A DNA stretch of 64,000 nucleotides from Streptomyces sp. NRRL S-646 (GTDB lineage Bacteria; Actinomycetota; Actinomycetes; Streptomycetales; Streptomycetaceae), in the NCBI RefSeq assembly GCF_000720765.1, contig NZ_JODC01000011.1, positions 62,001-126,000 on the forward strand, written 5' to 3'. Below are positions 34,797 to 43,400 of this stretch, in pieces. A model generated the notes under the pieces. The model was not told where the DNA came from. It did no database searches and was given only the letters and a program-made list of their open reading frames with translations. Every line of letters starts with the position of its first letter. Position 1 is the first letter of the stretch. Position numbers and translations under genes: made by a program.

Positions 34797-35165
34797 TTAC
34801 GTGAAGGATGCCAGGCAGGCTGCGGACCCTGCCACAACGACCTTGGCGGCGATGTCCTTGGCTGCATCCTTGCTGATGTACCTGCCGACGACGAATGCGG
34901 CCGCCCCGCCGATACCGGCCTTCACCAGGAAGTTTTTGACGACGTTAGTCATCTTGTTGCGATGCAGGAGTGCGGCGCACGCGTACTTGTCGTGGTAGAC
35001 GGTGCACAGCGACCGCACGTCTTCGACCGGGTCGACCTTGACCACCGGGTTCGAAGTCTTGGTGATGTGCTGCGTTTGCGTGGCGGCTGACGCGGTCCCC
35101 GCGCCCATCATGAGGGCGCCGCTGAGAAGCGTGACGGACAGCGTACTTGATATCACGCGCTTCAC
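34797..35165 (-). CDS. Small secreted protein, possible bacteriocin-like peptide
   Basis: Encodes 122 residues. A Sec signal peptide covers residues 1-27 (STLSVTLLSGALMMGAGTASA). The mature part has a short polar region with two cysteines (SLCTVYHDKYACAAL) and a C-terminal Gly/Ala-rich amphipathic or hydrophobic half (VKAGIGGAAAFVVGRYISK, then VVVAGSAACLASFT). Such a C-terminus is compatible with membrane insertion. Start GTG 35165, ribosome site weak. Codon use is less GC-biased than its neighbours, suggesting transfer. The family is not recognised. It is paired with a tiny membrane protein. Confidence 0.7.
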   Translation of the reverse strand: MKRVISSTLSVTLLSGALMMGAGTASAATQTQHITKTSNPVVKVDPVEDVRSLCTVYHDKYACAALLHRNKMTNVVKNFLVKAGIGGAAAFVVGRYISKDAAKDIAAKVVVAGSAACLASFT

Positions 35166-35475
35166 ATTGAGAGAATCCCCGATTCTTCTTGCTTGGATAG
35201 GTGCGCTCTGGTCCGGAACCGCACCCTCCGGTCCCGCAAGACACTACGAGCAAGATTAATCAGGCAGAAGAGAGTTGAGGAAGATCTGAGACTCGTTGGG
35301 GGTGCAGGGATTCGGCGTAGTTGCGTGACGCACGGTTTGCGTTTATCCGGGTCTTCGGATCTGCGGGTGGGAAGGTCTTCTGCGACGCGACTTGCGTCGT
35401 CCCTTCGTGCCCTTGGAACCGCAGGCCGTCAGCGACGGTGGGTAGCTGGCTCCGCGAGAGCTCAGGAACTTGTGC
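35166..35475. other. Intergenic region upstream of the secreted-peptide gene
   Basis: About 310 bases with no convincing gene. It contains the promoter of the secreted-peptide operon and the 3' flank of the MerR gene. Overlapping open frames here have no codon bias or family features. Confidence 0.4.
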
Positions 35476-35934
35476 TCACGCGGCGCGGACCTTGCGCGCA
35501 GGACGAAGTGACGTCCTCCTCGACGTCGGTGCCCCATCAGTCACTGCCTCATCGAGGGACGCCGGGCACGACGCATCGTCAGGGTGATCGACGAGGCCGA
35601 TCAATGCGGCGAGGCGGCGGCCGGCCGCCTGCAGATCGGCGATCTCCGACTCCAGCCGTGCGTGCTCGACCAGCAGTCGCGCCGACAGCTCGGCATCGAC
35701 GTGGCGGGCATCGATGGCCGGCAGGAGCGTGGCGAGCAGTGGACTGTTGAGCCCGGCGGTGAACAGCTGCTGGATGAGCTGCACCCGCGCCACGGCCGAG
35801 GCCGGGTAGAGGCGCTGGCCGCTGGTGGTGCGCTGCGGCTCCAGCAGTCCCTGCTCCTCGTAGTAGCGCAGAGCGCGGGTGCTGACCCCGGCCCGCTGGG
35901 CCACCTGCCCGATGCGTAGGTGCTCGATCGGCAC
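35476..35934 (-). CDS. MerR-family regulator
   Basis: DNA-binding regulator of 152 residues. The N-terminal winged helix reads LRIGQVAQRAGVSTRALRYY followed by EEQGLLEPQRT. A dimerisation coiled coil follows (LLVEHARLESEIADLQAAGR). The effector tail has a single Cys (DDASCPASL), so it lacks the SoxR or metal-binding Cys pattern. It is divergent from a short-chain dehydrogenase gene, with a MerR-type operator between. Confidence 0.9.
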   Translation of the reverse strand: MPIEHLRIGQVAQRAGVSTRALRYYEEQGLLEPQRTTSGQRLYPASAVARVQLIQQLFTAGLNSPLLATLLPAIDARHVDAELSARLLVEHARLESEIADLQAAGRRLAALIGLVDHPDDASCPASLDEAVTDGAPTSRRTSLRPARKVRAA

Positions 35935-35971
35935 GGCTCACTCCTTTCGGCTCACGACGGAACGGTGATCG

Positions 35972-35997
35972 ACTTGACCTTCACGTCGACGTCAAGT
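35972..35997. promoter_or_regulatory. MerR-type operator with long promoter spacer
   Basis: Inverted repeat ACTTGAC (35972-35978) / GTCAAGT (35991-35997) overlapping a TTGACC -35 box. The presumed -10 (TTAGCG or TAGCGT, about 35999-36005) is 19-20 bases away, the over-long spacing typical of MerR-activated promoters. It points toward the dehydrogenase gene. Confidence 0.6.
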
Positions 35998-36067
35998 CTT
36001 AGCGTACCCAGCGCTGGCGAGGGGACGTTCCCTCGTCTCTCCCACGTACGACGTCGATAGGACGATC

Positions 36068-36768
36068 ATGCAGATCAACGGATCCATCGCGCTGGTGACC
36101 GGTGCCAACCGGGGCATTGGCCAGCGCTTCGTCGAGCAGCTGCTGGCTGAAGGAGCGCAGAAGGTCTACGCCGGCACCCGCCGGCCTGACCTGCTGGACG
36201 TCAGCGACTCCCGTGTCGTCCCGCTGCACCTGGACCTGCTGGACGAGACGTCGATCTCCCAGGCCGCGGTCACCGCCTCGGACGTCACCGTGCTGGTCAA
36301 CAACGCCGGCATCACCACCGGAGCGAATTTGCTGACCTCCCCGGTCCAGGACATCCGCACCGACCTCGAGACGCACCTGTTCGGCACGCTGAGCGTCATC
36401 CGCGCCTTCGCTCCGGTCATGGTCGGCAACGGTGAGGGGGCCATCGTCAACGTCCTATCGGTCCTGTCCTGGGTGGCCACCGCGGCCGGGTCGGGGTCGT
36501 ACTCGGTGGCCAAGGCCGCGGAGTGGAACATGACCAACGGTGTCCGAGTGGAGCTGGCCGGCAAGGACATCCTCGTGCAGGGAGTCCACCTGGGGCTGCT
36601 GATACCGACATGATGGCCGGCAACGACGGACCCAAGATCGACCCCGCCGAGGTCGCGCGAGCCAGCCTGGCCGGGATCGAGGCCGGAGCCATCGAGGTCC
36701 TGGTCGACGACCCTGCGCGGTTCGTCAAGGCCGCCCTCGGGGGCGACCCTGCTCAGCTGTACGGCTGA
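36068..36768 (+). pseudogene. Short-chain dehydrogenase/reductase with single-base frameshift
   Basis: NAD(P)-dependent SDR, probable target of the divergent MerR. It shows the cofactor motif TGANRGIG, NNAG, and the catalytic Ser/Tyr/Lys region with YSVAK. The first frame stops at 36613. The C-terminal part continues in the next frame (AADTDMMAGNDGPKIDPAEV to PAQLYG, stop 36766-36768). The break lies in the run GGGG at 36592-36595, where one extra G would restore a continuous protein of about 233 residues. It is either a recent mutation or a sequencing error. The active site and cofactor site lie before the break. Confidence 0.8.
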
Positions 36769-36926
36769 CTTCCCGAGCAACCGGCGACCGATCCCACGCC
36801 CTGGGAATCCGTCGGACTCGACGCGGCGAATCGGCTCCCCCGGCGGCCCTCACAGCCCTTGATTCTGGGCGTGAGGGCGGCCGCTGGGGGGCTTCGGGCC
36901 TGGCCGACGCCGAGGCCGGTGTTCAG

Positions 36927-37531
36927 GTGACGGTCGAGACAGGCGCAGTGCGTTCTACCGCGCGATCACTGCACACCACCTGCGCCGCTGACCGTTCGCC
37001 CACGGCGTGCGCCATCGCTGACGAACTGCTGGGACTGGACGGTCTGCAGCTTGTTGCTGTTGACCGTTTCGATTCCGACGCTGAGCACCCACGCGGGCTG
37101 CTACGCCTGACAATCCAGACCCATCCACCTGCTGTGGTTGCGTGCCGCGGCCGTGGGGTGGTCGCGGCCGACCACGGTCGTCGCGAGCACCGCCTGGCCG
37201 ACGCGCCCTGCTTCGGCATCCCGGTGCAGCTGATCTGGCGCAAGCGTCGCTGGCGCTGCCGCGAACAGCGCTGTCCGGTCGGGGTCTGGTCCGAGGAGCA
37301 TCCCGCCCTTCCGCCGCGGGCCAAGCTCACTACCCGAGCGGTGGCCTGGGCGATCCCGACCCTGACCGGTACGGGATCAGCAACGGCGGCACCGAGGCCA
37401 TCAACCTCATCATCGAGAAGACCCGCCGCTTGGCTCACGGCTTCCGCAACTTCGGCAACTACCGCATCCGCATCCTGCTCGCGGCCGACGGCACTCGCCC
37501 CTGGCGAAGACGCGAGCACGGGTCAGGGTGA
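36927..37531 (+). pseudogene. ISL3-family transposase remnant with internal deletion
   Basis: The first frame gives the ISL3 zinc-binding N-terminus (RGRGVVAADHGRREHRLADA, then WRKRRWRCREQRCPVG with CxxxxC, then LTTRAVAWAI). The sequence then jumps, in another frame, to the ISL3 C-terminus (RYGISNGGTEAINLIIEKTR, then GFRNFGNYRIRILLAADG). The whole catalytic DDE core is missing, so this is a deletion remnant of about 0.6 kb. Inverted repeats were not identified. Confidence 0.75.
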
Positions 37532-37830
37532 ACTACCCACCCACAACTCCGAAGAGCCGAAAAACCAGTAGAGAAAGTTGTAACTCAGTCGGGCGCGTGG
37601 GGCTTGTCCGATCCCGGTGATGCTTGACAGTTCGGTCCCAGCCGATGGTTGACAGTGGCCGTGATCGGCCGCCCTCGGAGCTCAGTTCAGCGACCCAGCC
37701 GGACCTTCCCTCCACTTCATGAAAGGCCTCCGACGGCCCCGAGACGGGTGCAAAGGCAGCAACAAACTTCTGTTCACGGAAATACCGCAAGCAGGGGACC
37801 TGATCGATACGGCCTGGATCCGGCCGTGCC

Positions 37831-38127
37831 TCAGCCGAACCAGCTCACCTGAACGAGCACGATCCGTTCACCACGGACATCGGTCAGGTAGGTGAGCATG
37901 AGGAGCCCGCGGCTCTCGGTCCGTACGCCAGGGCCCGGTCCGGTGTAGGCAGCTCCCTCCAGAAAGACCATCGACTCGCGTACGGCGATCTCGTTGGCCA
38001 GCCGGTCGGTCTCGGCGCGTGCCGTATCCGGGAGGCCGTCCAGCAGGTCGTCCTGGAACAGCTCCCAGCGCCAGTCAGCTACCGGCGACCTCGCGGTGTG
38101 CCGCTCGTACGATCTCTGCGGCCTCAC
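37831..38127 (-). CDS. Conserved small protein, possibly toxin-like
   Basis: Up to 98 residues if started at GTG 38127, which overlaps the upstream gene by 53 bases. The recognisable part begins WRWELFQDDLLDGLPDTARA, contains LANEIAVRESMVF and ends LMLTYLTDVRGERIVLVQVS plus WFG. The compact alpha-then-beta pattern with R-rich final strands is reminiscent of RelE/ParE-type toxins. With the overlapping upstream partner it has the layout of a toxin-antitoxin pair. The start is uncertain and the family is not firmly recognised. Confidence 0.6.
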   Translation of the reverse strand: MRPQRSYERHTARSPVADWRWELFQDDLLDGLPDTARAETDRLANEIAVRESMVFLEGAAYTGPGPGVRTESRGLLMLTYLTDVRGERIVLVQVSWFG

Positions 38128-38428
38128 GGATGGCGCGCTCGCGTACGTCCGGGTCGGGGCTGCTGATGGCCTGCTCGGCGGCGTGCAGGCGGTGGGCCGT
38201 ATCGGGGTGACGCTCGATCTCCACCACTACGCCCCACTGCTGGTAGAACATGCGGATCGGTACGACGCTGTCCTCGTCCCCGGCGCGGACGAACGCCTTC
38301 TGCAGGTCCTCGAAGAATTCGGGGAGGCGGGAGGGGACCACCGTTGCCACGGCCTGTCGCAGAGCTGGCAGTGTCAGCTCGGGCCTGGGAATGAGCGGGC
38401 CGTTTCCGTCCGCGTGCGGCGTGGTCAT
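38075..38428 (-). CDS. Conserved hypothetical protein, possible antitoxin partner
   Basis: Encodes 117 residues. ATG 38428 has a good GGAAGGAG upstream. It is mostly alpha-helical: LTLPALRQAVATVVPSRLPE, then FFEDLQKAF, a middle strand MFYQQWGVVVEIER, and a C-terminal helix with DPDVRERAIREAAEIV. It resembles small Streptomyces proteins of unknown function. It overlaps the next gene, which suggests a functional pair. It could also belong to the adjacent HATPase/XRE regulatory cluster. Confidence 0.7.
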   Translation of the reverse strand: MTTPHADGNGPLIPRPELTLPALRQAVATVVPSRLPEFFEDLQKAFVRAGDEDSVVPIRMFYQQWGVVVEIERHPDTAHRLHAAEQAISSPDPDVRERAIREAAEIVRAAHREVAGS

Positions 38429-38490
38429 GGGCCGCTCCTTCCGCTCGTCCAGCGCCCTTCCGGCACGAGCCCACGCTAGCGCCATTCCCG

Positions 38491-38949
38491 TCACTTCCGC
38501 GTGCGCGCGAGCGGATTGCCGCAGAGGGTGAGGCCGAGGCCCCATTCCGCCCAGACGGTCTTGCCGACTCCCACCCGTGGCCCCACGCCCCAGTCGTCCG
38601 CCAGCGCTCCGCCCAGCAGCAGTCCTCGCCCGAACTGATCCTCGTCGGTTGCCTCCCGCCGACACGGCGGCCGTTCACCGCGAGGGTCGCTGACCTCGAC
38701 GCGGAGCGCGGCGGCCGTCGTGGTGATCCGCAGCCGGATGAGCCGGTCGCGCAGGCTGCCGTGCAGGAGAGCGTTGGTCATCAGTTCGCTGGCGACGAGG
38801 GCTACGTCTCCGGCGAGGTGCGTATGCCCCCAGTCGGTGACGACGCGTGCGGTGCGGCGGCGGGCGAGGGCGACGCTGCGGGGGACGGGGGTGTAGTCGA
38901 GCTGGTCTACGTGGCGGAGGGGTTCGGGGGTGGGATTGGCGTCGGGCAT
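38491..38949 (-). CDS. HATPase-domain regulatory protein (AbaA/RsbW-like)
   Basis: ATP-binding GHKL-fold protein of 152 residues of the anti-sigma-kinase-like class abundant in Streptomyces. The N-box reads VALVASELMTNALLHG and the later ATP lid FGRGLLLGGALADDWG. ATG 38949 has an ideal AAGGAGG nine bases upstream; the longer frame to 39288 is rejected. It is divergent from an XRE/DUF5753 gene across a long palindrome. This trio (HATPase, XRE-DUF5753, DUF397) matches the abaA/whiJ/bldB-type clusters known to affect development. Confidence 0.9.
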   Translation of the reverse strand: MPDANPTPEPLRHVDQLDYTPVPRSVALARRRTARVVTDWGHTHLAGDVALVASELMTNALLHGSLRDRLIRLRITTTAAALRVEVSDPRGERPPCRREATDEDQFGRGLLLGGALADDWGVGPRVGVGKTVWAEWGLGLTLCGNPLARTRK

Positions 38950-39034
38950 GGACGCGCGCCTCCTTGTGGGGGTGGGTGGGAGCCGCTGAGTGAGCGGTTG
39001 AGTACTGACCGTAGCGAGACGGATGGCACGAGTG

Positions 39035-39070
39035 CAACAAACTTGGAGACACTTGTCTCCAAGTTTGTTG
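39035..39070. promoter_or_regulatory. 36-bp near-perfect palindrome between HATPase and XRE genes
   Basis: Two 17-base arms pair perfectly around a two-base spacer CT. The left arm starts CAACAAACTTGG and the right arm ends CCAAGTTTGTTG. The central part GGAGACACTTGTCTCC is itself a palindrome. It lies in the 151-base divergent gap, 31 bases before the GTG of the XRE gene, and is the probable autoregulatory operator. Being AT-rich at its ends, it stands out from the surrounding DNA. Confidence 0.8.
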
Positions 39071-39100
39071 AGAGGGCGGCGGAGGCGCGAGACTGATCCC

Positions 39101-39982
39101 GTGAACCGATCCGCGCTAACTGGTAACCGGGCGTCAACTGTCTTGGGGCGCCGACTCGGTGGGGAGCTGCTGCGCCTCCGCGATGCGGCGGGAAAGACCC
39201 AGCAGCAAGCCGCTGATGTCCTCAACGCGACCAACTCGAAGATCGTGAAGATGGAGCGGGGATGGGTGCCGATGCGGGACATCGACATCCGTGCCCTGTG
39301 CGAGCTCTACGGCTTGGACGACCCCGAAGCCCTGGCACGGCTGCTGAACCTGGCCCGGCTGGACCGGGAGCGCCGTAAGGCGAAGGGCTGGTGGCAGCAC
39401 GCTCCGCAGGCCGGGGCGATCGCCGAGTACATCGCCATGGAGGACGTCGCCAGTCAGGTGCGGACATGGCAACAGGCGTTCGTTCCAGGCCTGTTGCAGA
39501 CCCCTGAGTACACCAGGGCGGTTGTGGTAAGCGAAGGGCTGTGCACGGACCCCGACGAGATCGAAGGGGTCGTAGATGTACGGATGAAGCGCCAGGCCCG
39601 GCTATCGGGAGCCGAGCCGCTCCAGATGTATGCGGTGGTCTGGGAGGCCGCGCTCCGGCAACAGATCGGCGGTCCCGAGGTCATGCGCGCGCAGTTGCAG
39701 CACCTGCTCGACGTGGCCCAACTCCCCAACGTGCGGATCCAGGTGTTGCCCTTCCGTGCAGGCGGCCACGCCTGTATGGCAGGAGCCTTCAACATCATCT
39801 CCTTCGCCGAAGCCCAAGCCGTGGACGTAGTCCACGTTGACAGCATCGCGGCTACGGTGTGGGTCGAAAGCGAGTCCGAAAGCACCATGTACGGCTCTTT
39901 CTTCGACCGCACCGCGAGGCTGAGCCTGGCCCCCAAGGACTCGCTCAGCCTGATCGAGAGCATCAGAGAGGGTATGCATTGA
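39101..39982 (+). CDS. XRE-family regulator with DUF5753 domain (WhiJ-like)
   Basis: Encodes 293 residues. The helix-turn-helix covers residues about 17-75 (LGGELLRLRDAAGKTQQQAA, then DVLNATNSKIVKMERG). The C-terminal DUF5753 domain shows VRTWQQAFVPGLLQTPEYTR, VWEAALRQQIGG and NVRIQVLPFRAGGHACM. This is the WhiJ-type architecture. It overlaps the DUF397 gene (TTGA at 39979-39982). The start GTG 39101 lacks a strong ribosome site. Confidence 0.9.
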   Translation: MNRSALTGNRASTVLGRRLGGELLRLRDAAGKTQQQAADVLNATNSKIVKMERGWVPMRDIDIRALCELYGLDDPEALARLLNLARLDRERRKAKGWWQHAPQAGAIAEYIAMEDVASQVRTWQQAFVPGLLQTPEYTRAVVVSEGLCTDPDEIEGVVDVRMKRQARLSGAEPLQMYAVVWEAALRQQIGGPEVMRAQLQHLLDVAQLPNVRIQVLPFRAGGHACMAGAFNIISFAEAQAVDVVHVDSIAATVWVESESESTMYGSFFDRTARLSLAPKDSLSLIESIREGMH

Positions 39983-40161
39983 CCACCGGATTCGACTTCC
40001 TGAAGTCCAGCTACAGCAGCGGCAGCGGCGAATGCGTCGAGGTCGCCCGCAACATCCCCACCACTGTCGCCATACGCGACTCCAAAGACCCCGACGGCCC
40101 GATACTCCGCCTGCCCCCCAAGGCATGGACGGACTTCACAGCATTGTTGGCCACCAACTGA
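39979..40161 (+). CDS. DUF397 small protein (BldB/WhiJ-partner type)
   Basis: Encodes 60 residues with the DUF397 pattern: FLKSSYSSGSGECVEVAR near the start, then VAIRDSKDPDGPIL and AWTDFTALL. The start is TTG 39979, overlapping the stop of the WhiJ-like gene. DUF397 proteins are the usual partners of XRE-DUF5753 regulators and modulate their DNA binding. Confidence 0.9.
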   Translation: MTTGFDFLKSSYSSGSGECVEVARNIPTTVAIRDSKDPDGPILRLPPKAWTDFTALLATN

Positions 40162-40315
40162 TCCGGCTGATCCGGACAACCCTCCCTGTGTGACGTCTGT
40201 GACACTTGATCTTTGAGGTCTTCTGTCGGGCAGGTCGCCTTGAAAGGGTGCGAGGCGTACAACTCGGCCGTAAAAACACGGCCGTTGGACCCCTCACCCC
40301 CCACGAGGCGTTGAA

Positions 40316-43237
40316 ATGGCGAGAGCCTCCTCATCGCGCGCAAGACGCGCGACCATACTCACCGCGGCGGCCGGCCTCACGCTGGCCGTCGCTTTTGTGC
40401 CCGGCGCCGCTAGCGCGGTCCCGGGTGGCCCGGCGGCCGACGGTCCGTCGCCCACGCCGTCCGCCACTCCGTCCGTGCCCTCGCAGCAGACGCTGGTGCG
40501 TCGCGATGCCAGGCTGGCGAAGGCTGAACAGCGGCCCGGTGTACGGCAGTTGCGCAAGCAGCTCGGGGCTCAGGGCGTGCTCGAACTGGACCCGGCCACC
40601 GGCACTGCACGGCAGGTGGCCAAGCTCGACGGGTATCTGACAGACAGCAGCGACAGCGGCAAGAGCCCGGAGAACGTCGTCCGGGAGTATCTGCGGGACC
40701 ATCCCGATGTCTTCGGGCTCTCCGCCGGTCAGGTCCGTGATCTGACCCTGCGGAAGCAGTACAGCGACGTCGCCGGGATCCGTCATCTGTCGTTCGTCCA
40801 GTCTGTCGACGGTGTGCCGGTGTTCGGCAACGGCGTCAAGGCGAACGTCGCCCGTGACGGGCGGCTGATCAGTGTGCTCGGCTCTCCGGTGCCGAAGCTG
40901 CCCGCGCAGCTGGCGCCGGGGCGGATCACCTCGACGCAGGCCAGACACACGGCCGTTCGGGACATCGCCGGTGCCGAGGCCGGTGGCCTCGGCAAGGCGG
41001 ACACCGCCAAGCAGGTCGTCTATACGGCGCCGGGCGGCACCTCACGGCGTGCGTGGCAGACGGTGACCGTGCCGGACGGCCACGGCATGTGGCTGCACGT
41101 CGTCGACGCGGCGACGGGGCGGGTTCTGTATCGGCAGAACCTCTCCGACGACCTGTCCGCGGCGACCAGGGAGGCGCCCTCCACCGGACAGCCCCTGTCC
41201 TCCTCGGCGGCCACGCCCCTGCGCACCGGCAAGGTCCTCGTCTGGGACCGGTACCCCGGCGCCCCCAAGGGCGGCAAGCAGCACACCCGCCACATCACCG
41301 CGCACGGCTGGCTGCCCGTCGGCGCCAAGACCCTCGACGGCCGTATCGCGCACGTCTTCAGCGATGTCGACGACAACAACAAGGTGGACGCGGGCGAGGA
41401 GATCACCCCGGCGGCCGACGGGACGTTCTCCTTCCCGTTCAAGCCCGTCACCGGTCCCGGCTGCGACGTCCCGCTGCCCTGCTCCTGGGACCAGAAGACG
41501 CCGTACTCCTGGAAGACCAACCGCGAGCAGAACGCCGCGCAGGTCTACTACTACCTCGGCACCTACCACGACCACCTGGAGGCCGGCCCGATCGGCTTCA
41601 CCCGGGCCGCGGGCAACTTCGACGGCCGGGACGGCGACGCCGTGGACGCGCAGACCGACGACGGCGCCGCGGTCGAGCACGGGCTGCCCGACGAGAACCA
41701 CCTGAACAACGCCAACATGGGGACGCCGCCGGACGGGCAGGCGCCCACGATGCAGATGTACCTGACCGGGACCGGCACGGTGCTGCAGGGCAACTGGGGC
41801 GACGACGCCGCCACCGTCTACCACGAGTACACGCACGGCCTGTCCAACCGGCTCGTCGTCGACGCGGCGGGGGTCTCGGCCCTCACCGGTCAGCAGGGCG
41901 GCGCGATGGGCGAGGCCTGGAGCGACTGGTACGCGCTCGACTTCCTCAACACCAAGGGGCTGCTGAAGGACAACCGGCACGTCGACGGTCAGGTGGCCCT
42001 CGACCCGCCGCACTGGACCGACGAACTGCCCTCGCGCTCCCAACCGTTGGACTGCCCCGTCGGCTCCACCTCCGCCAAGTGCCCCGGCACGGCGGCGGCG
42101 GGCAAGGGCGGGTACACCTACGGCGACTACGGGAAGATCTCGCGCCGCGGCGCCGAGGTGCACGCCGACGGCGAGATCTGGAGCGAGACGCTCTGGGACC
42201 TGCGGAACCGGCTCGGCAGCAGGCTCACCGAGTCGCTGCTGACCCGCGCGATGGAGCTGTCGCCCGCGAACCCCACCTTCCTCGACCAGCGCAACGCCAT
42301 CCTGCAGGCCGACACCGTGGTCAACCGCGGCCGGGCCCACGACCGCATCTGGAAGGTGTTCGCGCACCGCGGCATGGGCTACTTCGCCGCCGCGCTGAGC
42401 GCCGACGACACCAAGCCCGACGAGGACTTCTCGCTGCCGCCCGGCCCGCACACCGCGGTGACCACCCTCACCGGCAAGGTCACCGACGACGCGTCCGGCG
42501 CCCCCGTCGGCGGGGTCGGCGTCAGCATCAGCGGCCATGCCTCCGGGTTCCCGGGTGCCGACTTCTCCGCCGTGACCAGGGCGGACGGCACGTACACGAT
42601 CCACAACGTCCCCAAGGGCACGTACCGGAAGGTGTACGCGAGCGGCAACGGCTACGAGCCGCAGATCCGCACGGCCTCCGTCGGCTCCGGGAGCGGCGCC
42701 GACTGGTCGCTGCGCCGCGACTGGGCCGCCGCTTCCGGCGGCGCCACCGTCACGGAGTTCACCGGACCCGACAACACCGACTTCGGCTGCGGACCGAACG
42801 GCCTGATCGACATGTCGGGCACCGTCTGGGGCTCGGACGCCAAGGGCGGCAGCAACGGCACCGGGGTCGACCCGGTGCACAACACGGTCAAGCTGCCCTC
42901 GGCCGTCGACGTCACCGAACTGCGCATCGACCCGACGTCGGGCTGTGGGGACGACAAGACGGCCTCCCTCGGCGACTACCGGGTCGAGACCTCGACGGAC
43001 GGCACCACCTGGGTCACCGCCGCCGAGGGCCACTTCAAGCCCGCCGACACCGGCCGCGAGAACGCTGTGCCCCTCAAGGCCGGCACCGGGCAGAACGTCC
43101 GCTACGTCCGCCTGACCATGCTCGGCAACCAGGCCGCCGACAACGGCGCCAAGTGCGCTACGGACCCGAGCCCCTCGGGCTGCAGCTACATGGACGTGAC
43201 CGAGCTCCTGATCCACGGCTCCCCGCACCAGAGCTGA
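40316..43237 (+). CDS. Secreted M36 (fungalysin-like) zinc metallopeptidase
   Basis: Extracellular protease precursor of 973 residues. Signal peptide 1-34 (AAGLTLAVAFVPGAASA). An FTP-type propeptide follows (VREYLRDHPDVFGLSAGQV, FVQSVDGVPVFGNGVKANV). The M36 catalytic domain has HEYTH at 503-507 (zinc ligands His503 and His507, catalytic Glu504) and the third ligand Glu533 in GEAWSDW. After about residue 720 comes a carboxypeptidase-regulatory-like domain (LTGKVTDDASGAPVGGVGVS). The C-terminus is a discoidin-like sandwich (VTELRIDP, YRVETSTDGTTW). ATG 40316 has GAGG nine bases upstream. Confidence 0.92.
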   Translation: MARASSSRARRATILTAAAGLTLAVAFVPGAASAVPGGPAADGPSPTPSATPSVPSQQTLVRRDARLAKAEQRPGVRQLRKQLGAQGVLELDPATGTARQVAKLDGYLTDSSDSGKSPENVVREYLRDHPDVFGLSAGQVRDLTLRKQYSDVAGIRHLSFVQSVDGVPVFGNGVKANVARDGRLISVLGSPVPKLPAQLAPGRITSTQARHTAVRDIAGAEAGGLGKADTAKQVVYTAPGGTSRRAWQTVTVPDGHGMWLHVVDAATGRVLYRQNLSDDLSAATREAPSTGQPLSSSAATPLRTGKVLVWDRYPGAPKGGKQHTRHITAHGWLPVGAKTLDGRIAHVFSDVDDNNKVDAGEEITPAADGTFSFPFKPVTGPGCDVPLPCSWDQKTPYSWKTNREQNAAQVYYYLGTYHDHLEAGPIGFTRAAGNFDGRDGDAVDAQTDDGAAVEHGLPDENHLNNANMGTPPDGQAPTMQMYLTGTGTVLQGNWGDDAATVYHEYTHGLSNRLVVDAAGVSALTGQQGGAMGEAWSDWYALDFLNTKGLLKDNRHVDGQVALDPPHWTDELPSRSQPLDCPVGSTSAKCPGTAAAGKGGYTYGDYGKISRRGAEVHADGEIWSETLWDLRNRLGSRLTESLLTRAMELSPANPTFLDQRNAILQADTVVNRGRAHDRIWKVFAHRGMGYFAAALSADDTKPDEDFSLPPGPHTAVTTLTGKVTDDASGAPVGGVGVSISGHASGFPGADFSAVTRADGTYTIHNVPKGTYRKVYASGNGYEPQIRTASVGSGSGADWSLRRDWAAASGGATVTEFTGPDNTDFGCGPNGLIDMSGTVWGSDAKGGSNGTGVDPVHNTVKLPSAVDVTELRIDPTSGCGDDKTASLGDYRVETSTDGTTWVTAAEGHFKPADTGRENAVPLKAGTGQNVRYVRLTMLGNQAADNGAKCATDPSPSGCSYMDVTELLIHGSPHQS

Positions 43238-43260
43238 CGGACTGGCACCCGACGACCTGG

Positions 43261-43290
43261 GGGCGGCGTACCGGAGACGGGACGCCGCCC
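43261..43290. terminator. Hairpin between convergent peptidase and monooxygenase genes
   Basis: Stem GGGCGGCGT (43261-43269) / ACGCCGCCC (43282-43290) with a 12-base loop, in the 163-base convergent gap. Likely terminator for the M36 gene. Confidence 0.6.
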
Positions 43291-43400
43291 TCGGGCGTTT
43301 CCGCAGCCACTGCGACTGGCGTCCCCAAGCGGGGCACGACCGGTCGGCCGCTCGGAGGGCGCCCGCTGCCTGCTGCAACTCGCCGACGCACTGCGCCGGT

